Positions 33,348-45,917 of a stretch of DNA of 64,000 nucleotides are shown one piece after another. The notes beneath the pieces are model-generated. The model saw only the letters and a list, made by a program, of their open reading frames with translations, was not told the origin of the DNA and did no database searches. Position numbers and translations under genes: made by a program. The stretch comes from Leptospira stimsonii (GTDB lineage: Bacteria > Spirochaetota > Leptospiria > Leptospirales > Leptospiraceae), in the NCBI RefSeq assembly GCF_003545885.1, contig NZ_QHCT01000003.1, forward strand, positions 500,001 to 564,000. Reading direction: 5' to 3'. Within the stretch, counting starts at the first letter, position 1, and every line of letters begins with the position of its first letter.

Positions 33348-34121
33348 TTAATTTCCGAGTTCTTTTGATCGTTTGCTCGCCGCTTGGACGGCTTCTAAGA
33401 TCGCATGGCTAAACCCGTGTTTTTCGAGTTCTGCAAGTCCGGCGATCGTGGTTCCTCCGGGTGAAGTCACTTTATTCTTCCAAACTTCCGGATGCGTGCC
33501 CGGATCCTTTTTTCTTTCTTTTCTCAGAAGTTCTGCAGACCCGAGGACGGTTTGTATGCTCAAGTCCAAGGCCTCTTGGTAGGCAAGTCCGGACTGCACC
33601 CCGCCTTCTGCGAGAGCCTGGATGAATTTAAACACATACGCCGGACCGGAACCGGAAAGCCCCGTGACTGCGTCCAAATGAGACTCGGAACTCAAGGCTA
33701 CCGAATGTCCGAGGGACTGAAAGATTTCTTCGACCGTTTCGTAGAGTTCGGAATCTCCGTAGTATCCGATCGCACCTTCTCCGACGAGTAAGGGAAGATT
33801 CGGCATGATCCGAACGACCTTGGATCCGGAAGGAAGAGAATTCCGAATCGTCTGTGTGCTGATTCCCGCGGCGACGGAGATCACGGACTTAGTCGATGCT
33901 ACTTGTTTGAGAAGTTCGGCGACCTTTCCCGGTTTTACGCAGACGACGATAAGATCCGATTTGGACGAGAATTCTTCCCAGGTAGAGACGAGTTCGATCT
34001 TTTTGTTCGAGGTCATGTATGGATCGTATCCAAGGACCTGTGTCGGATAACGTTTCTTGAGCGAAAGATAGATCGCTCCTCCCATATTTCCACAACCGGC
34101 GATTCCAATCGTATGTTTCAT
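33348..34121 (-). CDS. proC: Pyrroline-5-carboxylate reductase
   Basis: ATG 34121 gives 257 residues beginning MKHTIGIAGCGNMGGAI, the NAD(P)-binding GxGxMG motif. The dimerisation/active-site region DAVTGLSGSGPAYVFKFI and the C-terminal VTSPGGTTIAGLAELE are diagnostic. It reduces pyrroline-5-carboxylate to proline in the cytosol. Its start overlaps the end of the yggS-type gene by a few bases, matching the yggS-proC arrangement found in many bacteria. Confidence 0.94.
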   Translation of the reverse strand: MKHTIGIAGCGNMGGAIYLSLKKRYPTQVLGYDPYMTSNKKIELVSTWEEFSSKSDLIVVCVKPGKVAELLKQVASTKSVISVAAGISTQTIRNSLPSGSKVVRIMPNLPLLVGEGAIGYYGDSELYETVEEIFQSLGHSVALSSESHLDAVTGLSGSGPAYVFKFIQALAEGGVQSGLAYQEALDLSIQTVLGSAELLRKERKKDPGTHPEVWKNKVTSPGGTTIAGLAELEKHGFSHAILEAVQAASKRSKELGN

Positions 34122-34123
34122 GA

Positions 34124-34792
34124 TCAATTCCTTTCCCCAAAAATGGCGCTTCCGATTCTTACAAAGTCGCTTCCTTCTTCGATTGCAATCCTGTAATCTC
34201 CGGACATTCCCATGGATAATTTTCCTTCGGGATAATATTCGTTTCGGATCTTGGCGAGTTCTCGAAAAACGTCTCTCGTTTGATTCGGTTCTCCGTCCGA
34301 GGGTCCCATCGTCATCATTCCTTCGAGAATACAAAACTCGTTGGAAAGATTTTCTTTTTTTGTAAGAATTTCGAGCAGTTCTTTTTTGTCGAACCCATGT
34401 TTGCTTTCTTCGTTCGTGAGATTGACTTGTAAGAAGTATCGTATTTTCTTTTGTTCTTTTTGCGCGCGGCTCAAAAGTTCTTCCAAGGTTCCAAGACTAC
34501 CGACTCCGTGCGCATACGAATAACCTAAGAATAGTTTTCGAAGGGTCCCGCTCTGCACCGGCCCGATATGATGCAAGACCAAAGGAGACTCTTTCGGCTT
34601 TAACCACTCTTCGAATTTTTCCAAACCTTCTTGGATTCGATTTTCTCCGAAATGAATGACTCCTGCGTTTACGGCTTCCGTTACGGCTTGCAAAGGTTGG
34701 AACTTGGAAACCGCGATGAGTGTGGGCGGTTTTTCCGGCCTTAGACTTGCGAGTTCTTCTTGAATTTGAAGATAACGTTCTCGAATCCCCAT
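34124..34792 (-). CDS. yggS: PLP-homeostasis protein, YggS family
   Basis: The 222-residue product has the PLP-lysine motif TLIAVSKFQP, the HFGENRIQE segment, HHIGPVQSGTLRKLF and the C-terminal LSMGMSGDYRIAIEEGSDFVRIGSAIFG, all typical of the YggS/PLPBP family. The protein binds pyridoxal phosphate without known catalysis and affects vitamin B6 and amino acid balance. It lies between a coiled-coil protein gene (one-base gap) and proC (overlap). Confidence 0.93.
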   Translation of the reverse strand: MGIRERYLQIQEELASLRPEKPPTLIAVSKFQPLQAVTEAVNAGVIHFGENRIQEGLEKFEEWLKPKESPLVLHHIGPVQSGTLRKLFLGYSYAHGVGSLGTLEELLSRAQKEQKKIRYFLQVNLTNEESKHGFDKKELLEILTKKENLSNEFCILEGMMTMGPSDGEPNQTRDVFRELAKIRNEYYPEGKLSMGMSGDYRIAIEEGSDFVRIGSAIFGERN

Positions 34793-34793
34793 A

Positions 34794-35513
34794 TCATTCT
34801 TTGGATTTTAAATTTTGCATTTCTCTTTCGAGTTTTTCCACTCGTTTTTCGAGACTTCGTTTGGAAGAAGCCTTTTTCGTTTTTCCCTTTTTCTTGGAGG
34901 AAGAGATCCCTAATTTTTTCTCCAATCGATTGACCCTCGTTTCCAAGGAGCGGATTCTTTTTCCGGTCTTGTGAGAAGAATGTTTTTTAAGATACTTTTT
35001 CTTTTTTACGGAATGTTTTCGTTCCGCTTTGTCTTCCCAATCCGTTTTGTCTTCTTTCATTCTTTCTTTTTTGGATTTGGGTTCTTCGTCTTTATACGTG
35101 CTCGTGTCGTCCTTGGGAGGATTCCATTTTTCTTCCGGGTATTTTTCTTTTTCCGGTTTTGAGGGAGAAGTTGTCTTCTTTTCCTCGGGCCATTCTTCTT
35201 TGATGCTTTTGGTTTCTTTGGACGGAGACTTTTCTTTTTCCATTCCCATAGAATCGCCGATAGGCGGAGAAATTTTTTCCTCCGTGGGAAGCGTATTCAA
35301 GTCGTTTGGCGAAAGCGGAGGTTCCGTGTTCATGTCCGGACTCAATATTACCCGATCGGTTTTGGAATTGTTTGAGACTTCCTCACCTTCTTTCTTTTTT
35401 AAGAATTTGGAGATGTCTTCCCGAAAGAGGTAACTGTAGAGGATCAAGGATCCTAAGAGCAAAACTAAAATTCCGGAAAGTAAGATTTTCAACTGGTCTC
35501 GTCTCATGGGCAT
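34794..35513 (-). CDS. Single-pass membrane protein with Lys/Glu-rich region and C-terminal coiled coil
   Basis: The 239-residue product has one membrane segment near the N-terminus (ILLSGILVLLLGSLILYSYL), a long low-complexity Lys/Glu/Ser/Pro region (residues about 45-160) and a C-terminal leucine-heptad coiled coil with two similar repeats (SLETRVNRLEKKLG and SLEKRVEKLEREMQ). No family recognised. It is the first gene of the yggS-proC operon on the minus strand, one base before yggS. The highly charged linker suggests a spacer between the membrane and a coiled-coil tip. Confidence 0.7.
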   Translation of the reverse strand: MPMRRDQLKILLSGILVLLLGSLILYSYLFREDISKFLKKKEGEEVSNNSKTDRVILSPDMNTEPPLSPNDLNTLPTEEKISPPIGDSMGMEKEKSPSKETKSIKEEWPEEKKTTSPSKPEKEKYPEEKWNPPKDDTSTYKDEEPKSKKERMKEDKTDWEDKAERKHSVKKKKYLKKHSSHKTGKRIRSLETRVNRLEKKLGISSSKKKGKTKKASSKRSLEKRVEKLEREMQNLKSKE

Positions 35514-35608
35514 ACCTTTTTAGAATATCGGTTTTTTCCTTCGAAAAAGGGAAGGGAAAACGGGATAAGTGTCTCTTTTTAAGTCTCATTTTCACCGAAT
35601 AGAATCCT

Positions 35609-36338
35609 GTGAACCGCCGTTTTTTCCGCCTCGCCCTATTCTTCTTTCTGATCTCGATTCTTTCCGGAAGTTTCACGGGTCTTCCTTCGGCGCCCGTAAA
35701 AAGAGAAGAAGATGAAATCAGTCGGGTTCTGATCTTGGAAAAGGTACTTTCCGAGTGGAGGCAATACAATCTTTTTCTTGTGGATTCTTTTGACGGGGAA
35801 AGGCCCTGGGAAATTTATCGAGGCGTTTCTTTTTTAAACGAGATTCGGTTCCAAGCGCAGATTCCTTCCCACGGAGCTTTTTCGAAAGAAAGAGAATTCT
35901 ATCCGACACTGGCTCCGGCGAACGATTATCGTTCGATGATGGTCCAGACCTTTTTTGAAAATCCAAAACACGCTCATTTGGAGATTCGTCCAAAGGAAAA
36001 GATCCGTCTTCCGATCGGCGCTCCGACTCGGATCTTTTTTTGGATGTACGCTTCTTCCCAAAATGCAAAGATAGAATTGGTTCTCCATCAATACAGGTCC
36101 AAAGAAATCGTGATCGAACTGAGCGATCTGAGTTTTGACGGTTGGAAAAGAATCGAGAAGAAGCTGGAGATTCCCGCAAGGAACACAAGACTCAATTCCA
36201 GTCTCCGTTATCCCTTCGAGATCGCGGCGATTCGATTGATACCTGGACCGTTTCAAAAAAAGGGAGAATTCGTCTTTTACATCGATCGGATGGGAATTCT
36301 CATCGATACCAGAGACGAGGCGTATCCGGGAGCGGAGA

Positions 36339-36367
<29 letters not shown>
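35609..36367 (+). CDS. FlaA-like flagellar sheath-domain protein
   Basis: GTG 35609 gives 252 residues with a signal peptide (RLALFFFLISILSGSFTG). The mature part resembles the spirochaetal flagellar filament outer-layer family FlaA: LVDSFDGERPWEIY near the start, then IFFWMYASSQNAKIELVLHQ, a short loop, LSFDGWKRIEKKLEIP and the closing FVFYIDRMGILID. FlaA proteins are exported and coat the periplasmic flagellum. The gene is alone, not beside flaA1/flaA2, so it may be a divergent paralogue with a related envelope role. Confidence 0.68.
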
Positions 36368-36956
<589 letters not shown>

Positions 36957-36962
36957 ATACCA

Positions 36963-38219
36963 ATGATTTTTCTCTACCAAATCCTGACGATCTTTCTTCG
37001 AGTCTTTATCGTCCCTCTTGCCTATCTATTTCCTTCGGGAAGAATTTTTTTTCAAAAGCGAAACGAGGATCGAGAGAGAATTCTTTCAAAACCGTTTGAA
37101 ACGAACGCAAAAAAAGTGATCTGGCTACACGCCGCTTCCGTGGGAGAATTGGATCAGTGCCACGCTCTGGCATCGGAGTTTCGCAAAAAAGAACCTTCGA
37201 CTTTTTTGCTTCAGTCCGTTTTTTCAGAGAGCGTTCGAGATTCTCAACTCGAAGCCTTTCCCGCGGATGAAACCTTTCGTCTTCCGATCGACACTCCTTT
37301 CGGTTACGACTGGATTTTCAAACACTTTCAGCCGAAGGTTCTTGTACTGATGGCATGGGACACTTGGCCGAATCTCATTCTTTCCGCAAAAAAATTCGGA
37401 ACGAAGGTCGTCTTGGGTTCTGCGGTCATAGGAAGTCGAAAGAATGGTTTTTTGGGAATGTTGACAAAGGCGGTATTTCGGAACCTAAGCGGCGTTTATC
37501 CTTCTCACGAAAGTTTTTACGAGGCCTTTCGCTCCCTTGTTCCGGATAGAATTCCCGTAAAAGTTTTAGGCGATACCCGGTTCGATACGGTTCTAAAAAA
37601 AATCGAGGATACAAAAAAGGAATTTGTAAGACCTAAAAATTATCCATATTCGAAAATCATACTATTTGCATCCACTTACGAACCTTGCGAGGAACTCCTC
37701 GTATCCTTCTACAAACTCGCGAAGGAAAAACAACCGGATTTGTTAAACGAATTCGCATTTTGGATTTTTCCGCACAAAACTTCTCCCGAAAGGATCACTT
37801 CGATAGAACATCGTTTGCAAGACGCAAAGATGGAATACGAGACTTGGACCTCCACTCCGTATGAAAAGATGAACGCTCAGACGATCGTCTTCGACGTTTT
37901 GGGAATTCTCGCCTTCGCTTACCAAGCTGTGGACTTTGCCTATGTGGGTGGAGCGATCCACAACCGGGTTCATAACGTTTTAGAACCGGCGACGTTCGGC
38001 CTTCCTCTGATGACCGGGAAAAAAATTTCCAATTCCCCAGAGGCAATGATCTTAAAAAATACTGGAGGTTTATTTGTCGTATCAGAGCCCGAGGATATAT
38101 TAAGAATTGTGAATTTTCCTTCGACTGAGATCGCAAAGATCAGAAAACACAATTCGGATTTCGTAAAACAAGGGCGAGGCGCGGCGAAAAGACTATTTGA
38201 AGAGATTTCTAAGTTGTAG
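36963..38219 (+). CDS. waaA: 3-deoxy-D-manno-octulosonic acid (Kdo) transferase
   Basis: ATG 36963 gives 418 residues. An N-terminal membrane anchor (MIFLYQILTIFLRVFIVPLA) is followed by a GT-B fold of family GT30: VIWLHAASVGELDQC with the catalytic Glu, DTWPNLI, VIGSRKNGF, ASTYEPCEE, and VGGAIHNRVHNVLEPATFGLP. The enzyme adds Kdo to the lipid A precursor at the inner membrane. Length is normal. There is no obvious ribosome site, and the start lies six bases from the divergent HAD gene. Confidence 0.93.
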   Translation: MIFLYQILTIFLRVFIVPLAYLFPSGRIFFQKRNEDRERILSKPFETNAKKVIWLHAASVGELDQCHALASEFRKKEPSTFLLQSVFSESVRDSQLEAFPADETFRLPIDTPFGYDWIFKHFQPKVLVLMAWDTWPNLILSAKKFGTKVVLGSAVIGSRKNGFLGMLTKAVFRNLSGVYPSHESFYEAFRSLVPDRIPVKVLGDTRFDTVLKKIEDTKKEFVRPKNYPYSKIILFASTYEPCEELLVSFYKLAKEKQPDLLNEFAFWIFPHKTSPERITSIEHRLQDAKMEYETWTSTPYEKMNAQTIVFDVLGILAFAYQAVDFAYVGGAIHNRVHNVLEPATFGLPLMTGKKISNSPEAMILKNTGGLFVVSEPEDILRIVNFPSTEIAKIRKHNSDFVKQGRGAAKRLFEEISKL

Positions 38220-38955
38220 CCCCGCTTTGAAAACCTTCCGTTTTTATCAGATTGCTTTCTTTTGTTTTTTATTGATCGGAAACGGGAAAGTATTTTCCGA
38301 AGAATCCATTTCCAGGGTAAGGATTCTTTCCGCCAAATCGGCTGAGTTCGTAAAGGAACCGGATTCTCATTCTTACATGCAAAGGGGTGTTCGGAAAGAG
38401 GATTTAAACGGTCATCCGCACATTCCTGGTTCCTCCTTTTTTGCCTTTCTAAACTTTCTAAATCCAGCCAGATGGTTTGATAGGAATATTACGGAAGATG
38501 CATATGATATTCTTCTAAACGACGTCTCCGTTTCGACGGAAAAAGAAACGTTCAGAAAAATCGATTTCGTTTTAATACGACACGTGACTCGAGGTAGAAA
38601 ACCGGAATGGTCCTGGGATCAAGGCTACAACGGATTTCCAAACGTAAAAAAGTTCATCGTTGATCAAACCACAAACGAATCTCAAAACTTTCGGGATCCG
38701 ATCAGAACCACTCTCTGGTATTCCAATACTCCTGTGTTACTTTCTAAGCTGAGTAAGAATAGGAAGGATGACGGTCGATGGGTTTATATCGGTCACATTC
38801 ACATTGATCAGGAGGAAAACTCGGATACGGGTGAATCTCTTTCGGTTCCCCATCTCAACTACGGAAGATTCGGTGTTTTTTTCGGAGTGAATTCTTTTGA
38901 GGAAATTCTTTCGTACTCGGATCCGATCTGCCACTTCAATTCCCACGAAAAATAA
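38197..38955 (+). CDS. Exported hypothetical protein
   Basis: Both plausible starts are TTG: 38197, overlapping waaA by 23 bases, or 38227. The product (252 or 242 residues) has a signal peptide (FYQIAFFCFLLIGNGKVFS) and a mature domain of unknown family with aromatic and His-rich stretches (GHPHIPGSSFFAFLNFL; VYIGHIHIDQEEN). It probably belongs to the waaA transcript. No catalytic motif is recognised. Confidence 0.6.
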   Translation: MKRFLSCSPALKTFRFYQIAFFCFLLIGNGKVFSEESISRVRILSAKSAEFVKEPDSHSYMQRGVRKEDLNGHPHIPGSSFFAFLNFLNPARWFDRNITEDAYDILLNDVSVSTEKETFRKIDFVLIRHVTRGRKPEWSWDQGYNGFPNVKKFIVDQTTNESQNFRDPIRTTLWYSNTPVLLSKLSKNRKDDGRWVYIGHIHIDQEENSDTGESLSVPHLNYGRFGVFFGVNSFEEILSYSDPICHFNSHEK

Positions 38956-39051
38956 AGAGGTGTTCTCCATACGGTTTTCATGCCATTTCCCTTCGGCTGG
39001 ATGATTAGAAAGAACGAGTGCTAAATTCAAAGAAGTTAGAAGTCGTTTTTC

Positions 39052-39361
39052 GTGAGAGTTCCCACAGATTAGTCTCTTCGGTGGACCTATGAACGTTTGA
39101 TTCTGTCCTTTCAGGCTGAAAAGTGTGAGAGTTCCCACGGATTTTGTCTCCTCGGTGGACTTTGGAACGTTTGATTCCGTCCGCACAGACTCAAAAGTGT
39201 GAGAGTTCCCACGGATTTTGTCTCCTCGGTGGACTTTGGAACGTTTGATTCCGTCCACACAGACTGAAAAGTGTGAGAGTTCCCACAGATTTTGTCTCCT
39301 CAGTGAATCTCGGGACGTTTGGTTCCGTCCACACCAGACCGAAAAGTGTGAGAGTTCCCAC
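39052..39361. repeat. 74-bp tandem repeat (minisatellite), four copies plus a partial fifth
   Basis: Copies begin at about 39050, 39123, 39197, 39271 and 39346. Each opens with GTGTGAGAGTTCCCAC and ends in a short A-run. Copies 2 and 3 differ at two positions only; copy 1 and copy 4 are more diverged, and the fifth stops after the first 16 bases. The unit is not a multiple of three, so no repeated protein is encoded. The array sits between two convergent genes. Confidence 0.93.
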
Positions 39362-39408
39362 ATTGGAGTTTTTAGGAGAAGATCAAAGTTTTTTTCGGAG
39401 AAATTGTT

Positions 39409-40383
39409 CTACGAATTTTCGATCCTTCTTTTCAAAATTCTTAAGATCGTATTCTGAATATCACGCATCAAAAAATCCCCCCAGAAAGATGCGTAAAAGT
39501 TAAAGTGTGTAGAAAGACGATATTTGCTTCTCAGATGAAGAATCACCTTTTGTTTTTTCCTGTGATTCTGAAGTTCCGGATACTCCAGCTCATATTCTCC
39601 CTGCAACGCGTCGAAGTAGATCCCTCCCGGAACCACATGAGTGTCTAACGTTGTAAGCGGCGTTAAATTGGGATCTGCCTTGATTTCGAACTTTAATCTT
39701 TGAAACGGATTCCATTCCGTAATCGTTTCGTAAAAAAGAAGTCCCTTCTCAAATTTCGCCTCACGAATTCCTCCGAGAGCTTCGTTTGAAAGCGTAGCTT
39801 CGACCGGTCTCGGGAATCCCATCTTGTAAAAGAATCCATCTTCCGTTTTTTCTAGTTCCGGAATTCGGATGATATTCTTCCAGACCGTCTCGGGTTTTGC
39901 GGTTATTGAAATGCTCGTTTCTACGAAGCGGATCTCATTCGGTAAATTCCAATGGGATTCCAAGTATCCGGAGACGAGAGGAAGGGAAAGAATACCTAAC
40001 GCACCGAGGAAGTTCATTCGATTCTTCGGGAAGATATAAAACCAGATTCCTACCGAAATCCCTCCCAAGCTCGATAAGACGAGGTAGATAGGAAGACCCA
40101 TGATCAGACAGATCATTCCTTCCCAATTTACGAGAAACGAAAGGAGCATCGATAGCGTCGTCGGCAACCAAGGAAAAAAGATATGAAAGAAGATGGATCG
40201 CGCTCTTTCCTTTTCCGTCCAGTAGACGCTGATTACACCGATCAAAAACGGTAATACAAAAACGCCTCCGTATGCCATCGTGATTCCGAGACTCTTTAAG
40301 GTTTCGATTCGGATGAGATACTGAACGGAGATCGCGTAGAGAACGGAGAATATCGCTGGAACGAGAAGAGAACGAAGTTTCAT
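39409..40383 (-). CDS. Polytopic membrane protein with C-terminal SRPBCC-like domain
   Basis: The 324-residue product has about five membrane segments in its first 160 residues and then a soluble domain that resembles a START/SRPBCC lipid-binding fold: FVETSISITAKPETVWKNII at its start, YETITEWNPFQRLKFEIKAD, and the closing helix FWGDFLMRDIQNTILRILKR. The combination occurs in uncharacterised bacterial membrane proteins. The ligand is unknown. It is convergent with the tandem repeat region and divergent from the DUF1564 gene. Confidence 0.78.
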   Translation of the reverse strand: MKLRSLLVPAIFSVLYAISVQYLIRIETLKSLGITMAYGGVFVLPFLIGVISVYWTEKERARSIFFHIFFPWLPTTLSMLLSFLVNWEGMICLIMGLPIYLVLSSLGGISVGIWFYIFPKNRMNFLGALGILSLPLVSGYLESHWNLPNEIRFVETSISITAKPETVWKNIIRIPELEKTEDGFFYKMGFPRPVEATLSNEALGGIREAKFEKGLLFYETITEWNPFQRLKFEIKADPNLTPLTTLDTHVVPGGIYFDALQGEYELEYPELQNHRKKQKVILHLRSKYRLSTHFNFYASFWGDFLMRDIQNTILRILKRRIENS

Positions 40384-40590
40384 AAGAATGAAATAGATCT
40401 TCCTTTGCGAATTTGCAAGTGAGAAAACAAGGCGCCGAGCGGACTAAAAAACCAAAATTCTAAAATGGATTCTGACGATTCTCTACTTGGAATCGATTCG
40501 GCTGTTTTCCATCGTTTCGTCGGAATCTTTTTTCCATTTTTTTTTACACTTTCGTCGTCCGTTTCTTCTCTTTGGGGAACCGTTTCGAGT

Positions 40591-41118
40591 ATGGACATCC
40601 TCTTGCTTTCTTCCCAAAAAAAGATTCTTTCCGCTCTGAATGAAGGTGAAGTCGGAACGGATTCTCTTTTGATTCCGCTCCGTTACTGGAACCGTTTAGA
40701 CGTGGCTCAGAGGAAGGCTCTTTCTAAGAAGCTCCCTTTTCTTTTGATTCGATTTACGAAGTACGTTGCTTCCCTGGATCGTCTTCATGGGAGAGGTGGT
40801 AAGATCAAATACAACTGGGGAGCCGGAGATATGAAGAAGATGACGATCCATGTACATTCGGGAGTTTGGGCGGTCTTGGGGGCTTTGGCGGCGGCACACG
40901 GAGTTTCGAGGTGTTTTCTCTTTAACTATCTCTTGTGGTTGGAAGACGTCGGCGTCGGGGATTCTATCGTTGAAACCATGAACCGAGGAGTTCCTCAGTT
41001 CCATTCCGTTTACAGGATGATCTGGACTTTAGATCTACGGAAAAACCAAATCTCCCGTGCCTTGCACTTCGCACCGGACCCGATTACAACTGAATCCATC
41101 CCCGACCCCTTTCCCTAA
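40591..41118 (+). CDS. DUF1564 family protein
   Basis: ATG 40591 (MDILLLSSQKKILSALNE) gives 175 residues, the usual size; the frame is open upstream but unlike the family. The conserved parts are seen: LLIPLRYWNRLDVAQRKALS, LPFLLIRFTKYVASLDR, VHSGVWAVLGALAAAHGVSR, CFLFNYLLWLEDVGVGDSIV and VYRMIWTLDLRKNQISR. This is a Leptospira-restricted multicopy family of unknown function. The middle segment is reminiscent of a helix-turn-helix, a guess only. Confidence 0.88.
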   Translation: MDILLLSSQKKILSALNEGEVGTDSLLIPLRYWNRLDVAQRKALSKKLPFLLIRFTKYVASLDRLHGRGGKIKYNWGAGDMKKMTIHVHSGVWAVLGALAAAHGVSRCFLFNYLLWLEDVGVGDSIVETMNRGVPQFHSVYRMIWTLDLRKNQISRALHFAPDPITTESIPDPFP

Positions 41119-41181
41119 AAAGTTCCCCTTCCCAGAAAGCTAAACGGCAAATACAAACCTTTCCTCGAAAGCGTGAGCGAT

Positions 41182-41279
41182 CGAGGCGGAGTCAAGTTAT
41201 TGCTTTCAAATTCCAAGACTTCCTCAAACGGGAATCACTCAATAACTTGACTGAAGCGGAGAGCGCGACCTTCGCCTCG
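41182..41279. repeat. Nested inverted repeats
   Basis: Two inverted pairs are nested: CGAGGCG (41182-41188) with CGCCTCG (41273-41279) on the outside, and AGTCAAGTTATTG (41190-41202) with its exact complement (41240-41252) inside, around a 37-base loop. The element lies between the convergent DUF1564 and hppA genes, next to the hppA terminator. It resembles a REP- or MITE-like intergenic element rather than a terminator. Confidence 0.7.
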
Positions 41280-41306
41280 CGAAGGGCACGCCCCTGAAAA
41301 AATAAA

Positions 41307-41343
41307 AAAGCCCTTCCCGCTTTTTTTTTGCGAAAAGGGCTTT
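41307..41343 (-). terminator. Rho-independent terminator of hppA
   Basis: AAAGCCCTT pairs with AAGGGCTTT, with an inner CGC/GCG closing a T-rich loop. On the minus strand the stem is followed by a long T-run (the A-run at 41297-41309 read in complement), which fits termination of hppA 30 bases after its stop. On the plus strand the T-run is short, so action on the DUF1564 transcript is less sure. Confidence 0.85.
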
Positions 41344-41372
41344 CCCAAGTTTTAGAATCGAATTCTAAAATT

Positions 41373-43511
<2,139 letters not shown>

Positions 43512-43512
43512 C

Positions 43513-44715
<1,203 letters not shown>

Positions 44716-45075
44716 GAATCGATCTCGATCCTCTTTCAACCGAAGAAATACTTCTCTCTTTTCATAAAAAATCGAAAGAAACATCAAAGAAAATTCGCAA
44801 GCTCCGCGCGACTTCTCGGACCGAGCCACCTTAGTTCGTTTCTCCCGTTTCTCAAAGAATGAACAAAACATTCGTGGGCCTAACGGTGCATTCAACTTCT
44901 TTTTAGCTTAGGAAATAATAAATGCGTCAAGAACTGGGAACGAAAACGGCTCCCTTAAGGTCTTTTCTGATTAAGATAAGATTATTAAAAAAGATTTTTG
45001 TTTTTTTGATCGAAAAAAATCGTTTTCTTTGTCTTAAAATTTTATAAATTAGTGATATAACATTTGGAGGATTCT
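44716..45075. other. Intergenic region before the TRL-like lipoprotein island
   Basis: About 360 bases without a supported gene. The last 60 bases are very AT-rich (TTGTCT near 45031, TATAA-like stretches at 45045-45060) and are the likely promoter region of the first lipoprotein gene, but no box is clear enough to fix. Confidence 0.4.
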
Positions 45076-45594
45076 ATGAATTCAAAGTTTTTATTCCAAA
45101 AGCACTTTCGTCTTTCCTCCGTCGTATTTTCGATAGGAATCTTTTTTTCGTTCTCTTGCACCGGAATCAATATCGTCAATTCTCCCATTGGCCCCGAAGA
45201 AATGAACACAAACCCGACTCCCGCCTACGGAAGACCTTCTTTTGAACTTTTTTATAAAGGTGGTTTATTCTATCACAATGAATCCATTCCAGTAACTCTT
45301 ACCGGGAATGCAAAAAGTATCGATCGAGGAGAAGCATGCTCCCGGTCCGTTTTGTCCTTATTTGCCTGGGGAGATTCCTCCCTTCTAACCGCCGCACAAA
45401 AAGGAAATATTAAAAAAATTGCACATATAGAATACGAGCACACCGCCGTCCTTGCGATCGTCTATCACAGTTTTTGCACGATCGTAACGGGAGAATCAAA
45501 GCCGTCCCGAACTGTCTCAGAAGAAGAATACGAAAAATCGAAACCGGACTTTGAAATTACCAAGAAGAAAAAAACAAAAGGAGAATCCGAATGA
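45076..45594 (+). CDS. TRL-like lipoprotein 1
   Basis: ATG 45076 follows a TTGGAGG site at 45064-45070, which shows that an in-frame TTG there is not the start. The 172-residue product has a lipoprotein signal (GIFFSFSC). The TRL-like core is GEACSRSVLSLFAWGDSSLL, then KKIAHIEYEHTAVLAIVY and FCTIVTGE, with two conserved cysteines (GEAC and SFC). The C-terminus is Lys/Glu-rich. It overlaps the next gene by four bases. The function of TRL-like proteins is unknown. Confidence 0.75.
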   Translation: MNSKFLFQKHFRLSSVVFSIGIFFSFSCTGINIVNSPIGPEEMNTNPTPAYGRPSFELFYKGGLFYHNESIPVTLTGNAKSIDRGEACSRSVLSLFAWGDSSLLTAAQKGNIKKIAHIEYEHTAVLAIVYHSFCTIVTGESKPSRTVSEEEYEKSKPDFEITKKKKTKGESE

Positions 45595-45917
45595 AAAAAA
45601 GAACGTCTATCTTCTCCATTCTTCTCATCCTAACTTTTTTTGTAGGGTGCGCTTCCGGTCCAGTCGGCGGTTTCTTGTTTACATACAATAAATTTCCAGG
45701 ACAGATCAATCCTGCTAACGACGTAAAGCCGGAAGCCGTCGCCGAGGGTTGTATTCATAATATCTTAGGCTTAATCTCCTTTGGAAACGCGGGCGTCGGC
45801 TCGGTCGCCAAATCAAACGGAATTCAAAGAATCGCGATGATTGATTATAGCGCGCTTCATATTTTTGCGATCGTTTATAGAAATCACTGCGTCATCGTAG
45901 CGGGAGAAAAAGAATGA
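45591..45917 (+). CDS. TRL-like lipoprotein 2
   Basis: A 108-residue lipoprotein (ILTFFVGC, Cys20). The compact core closely follows the TRL-like pattern: AEGCIHNILGLISFGNAGVG, an Ala-rich helix (SVAKSNGIQRIAMIDYSALH) and NHCVIVAGE. The same two cysteines as in its neighbours are retained, so a disulfide is likely. It overlaps genes on both sides by four bases (ATGA type), giving a translationally coupled trio. Confidence 0.8.
   Translation: MKKRTSIFSILLILTFFVGCASGPVGGFLFTYNKFPGQINPANDVKPEAVAEGCIHNILGLISFGNAGVGSVAKSNGIQRIAMIDYSALHIFAIVYRNHCVIVAGEKE

Noticed and set aside
39052..39361. CRISPR array
   Set aside because: The whole 74-base unit is repeated; there are no unique spacers and no cas genes nearby.
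38737..39457. Open frames reading through the 74-bp repeats
   Set aside because: The unit length is not a multiple of three, so the frame shifts at each unit and no repeat protein results.
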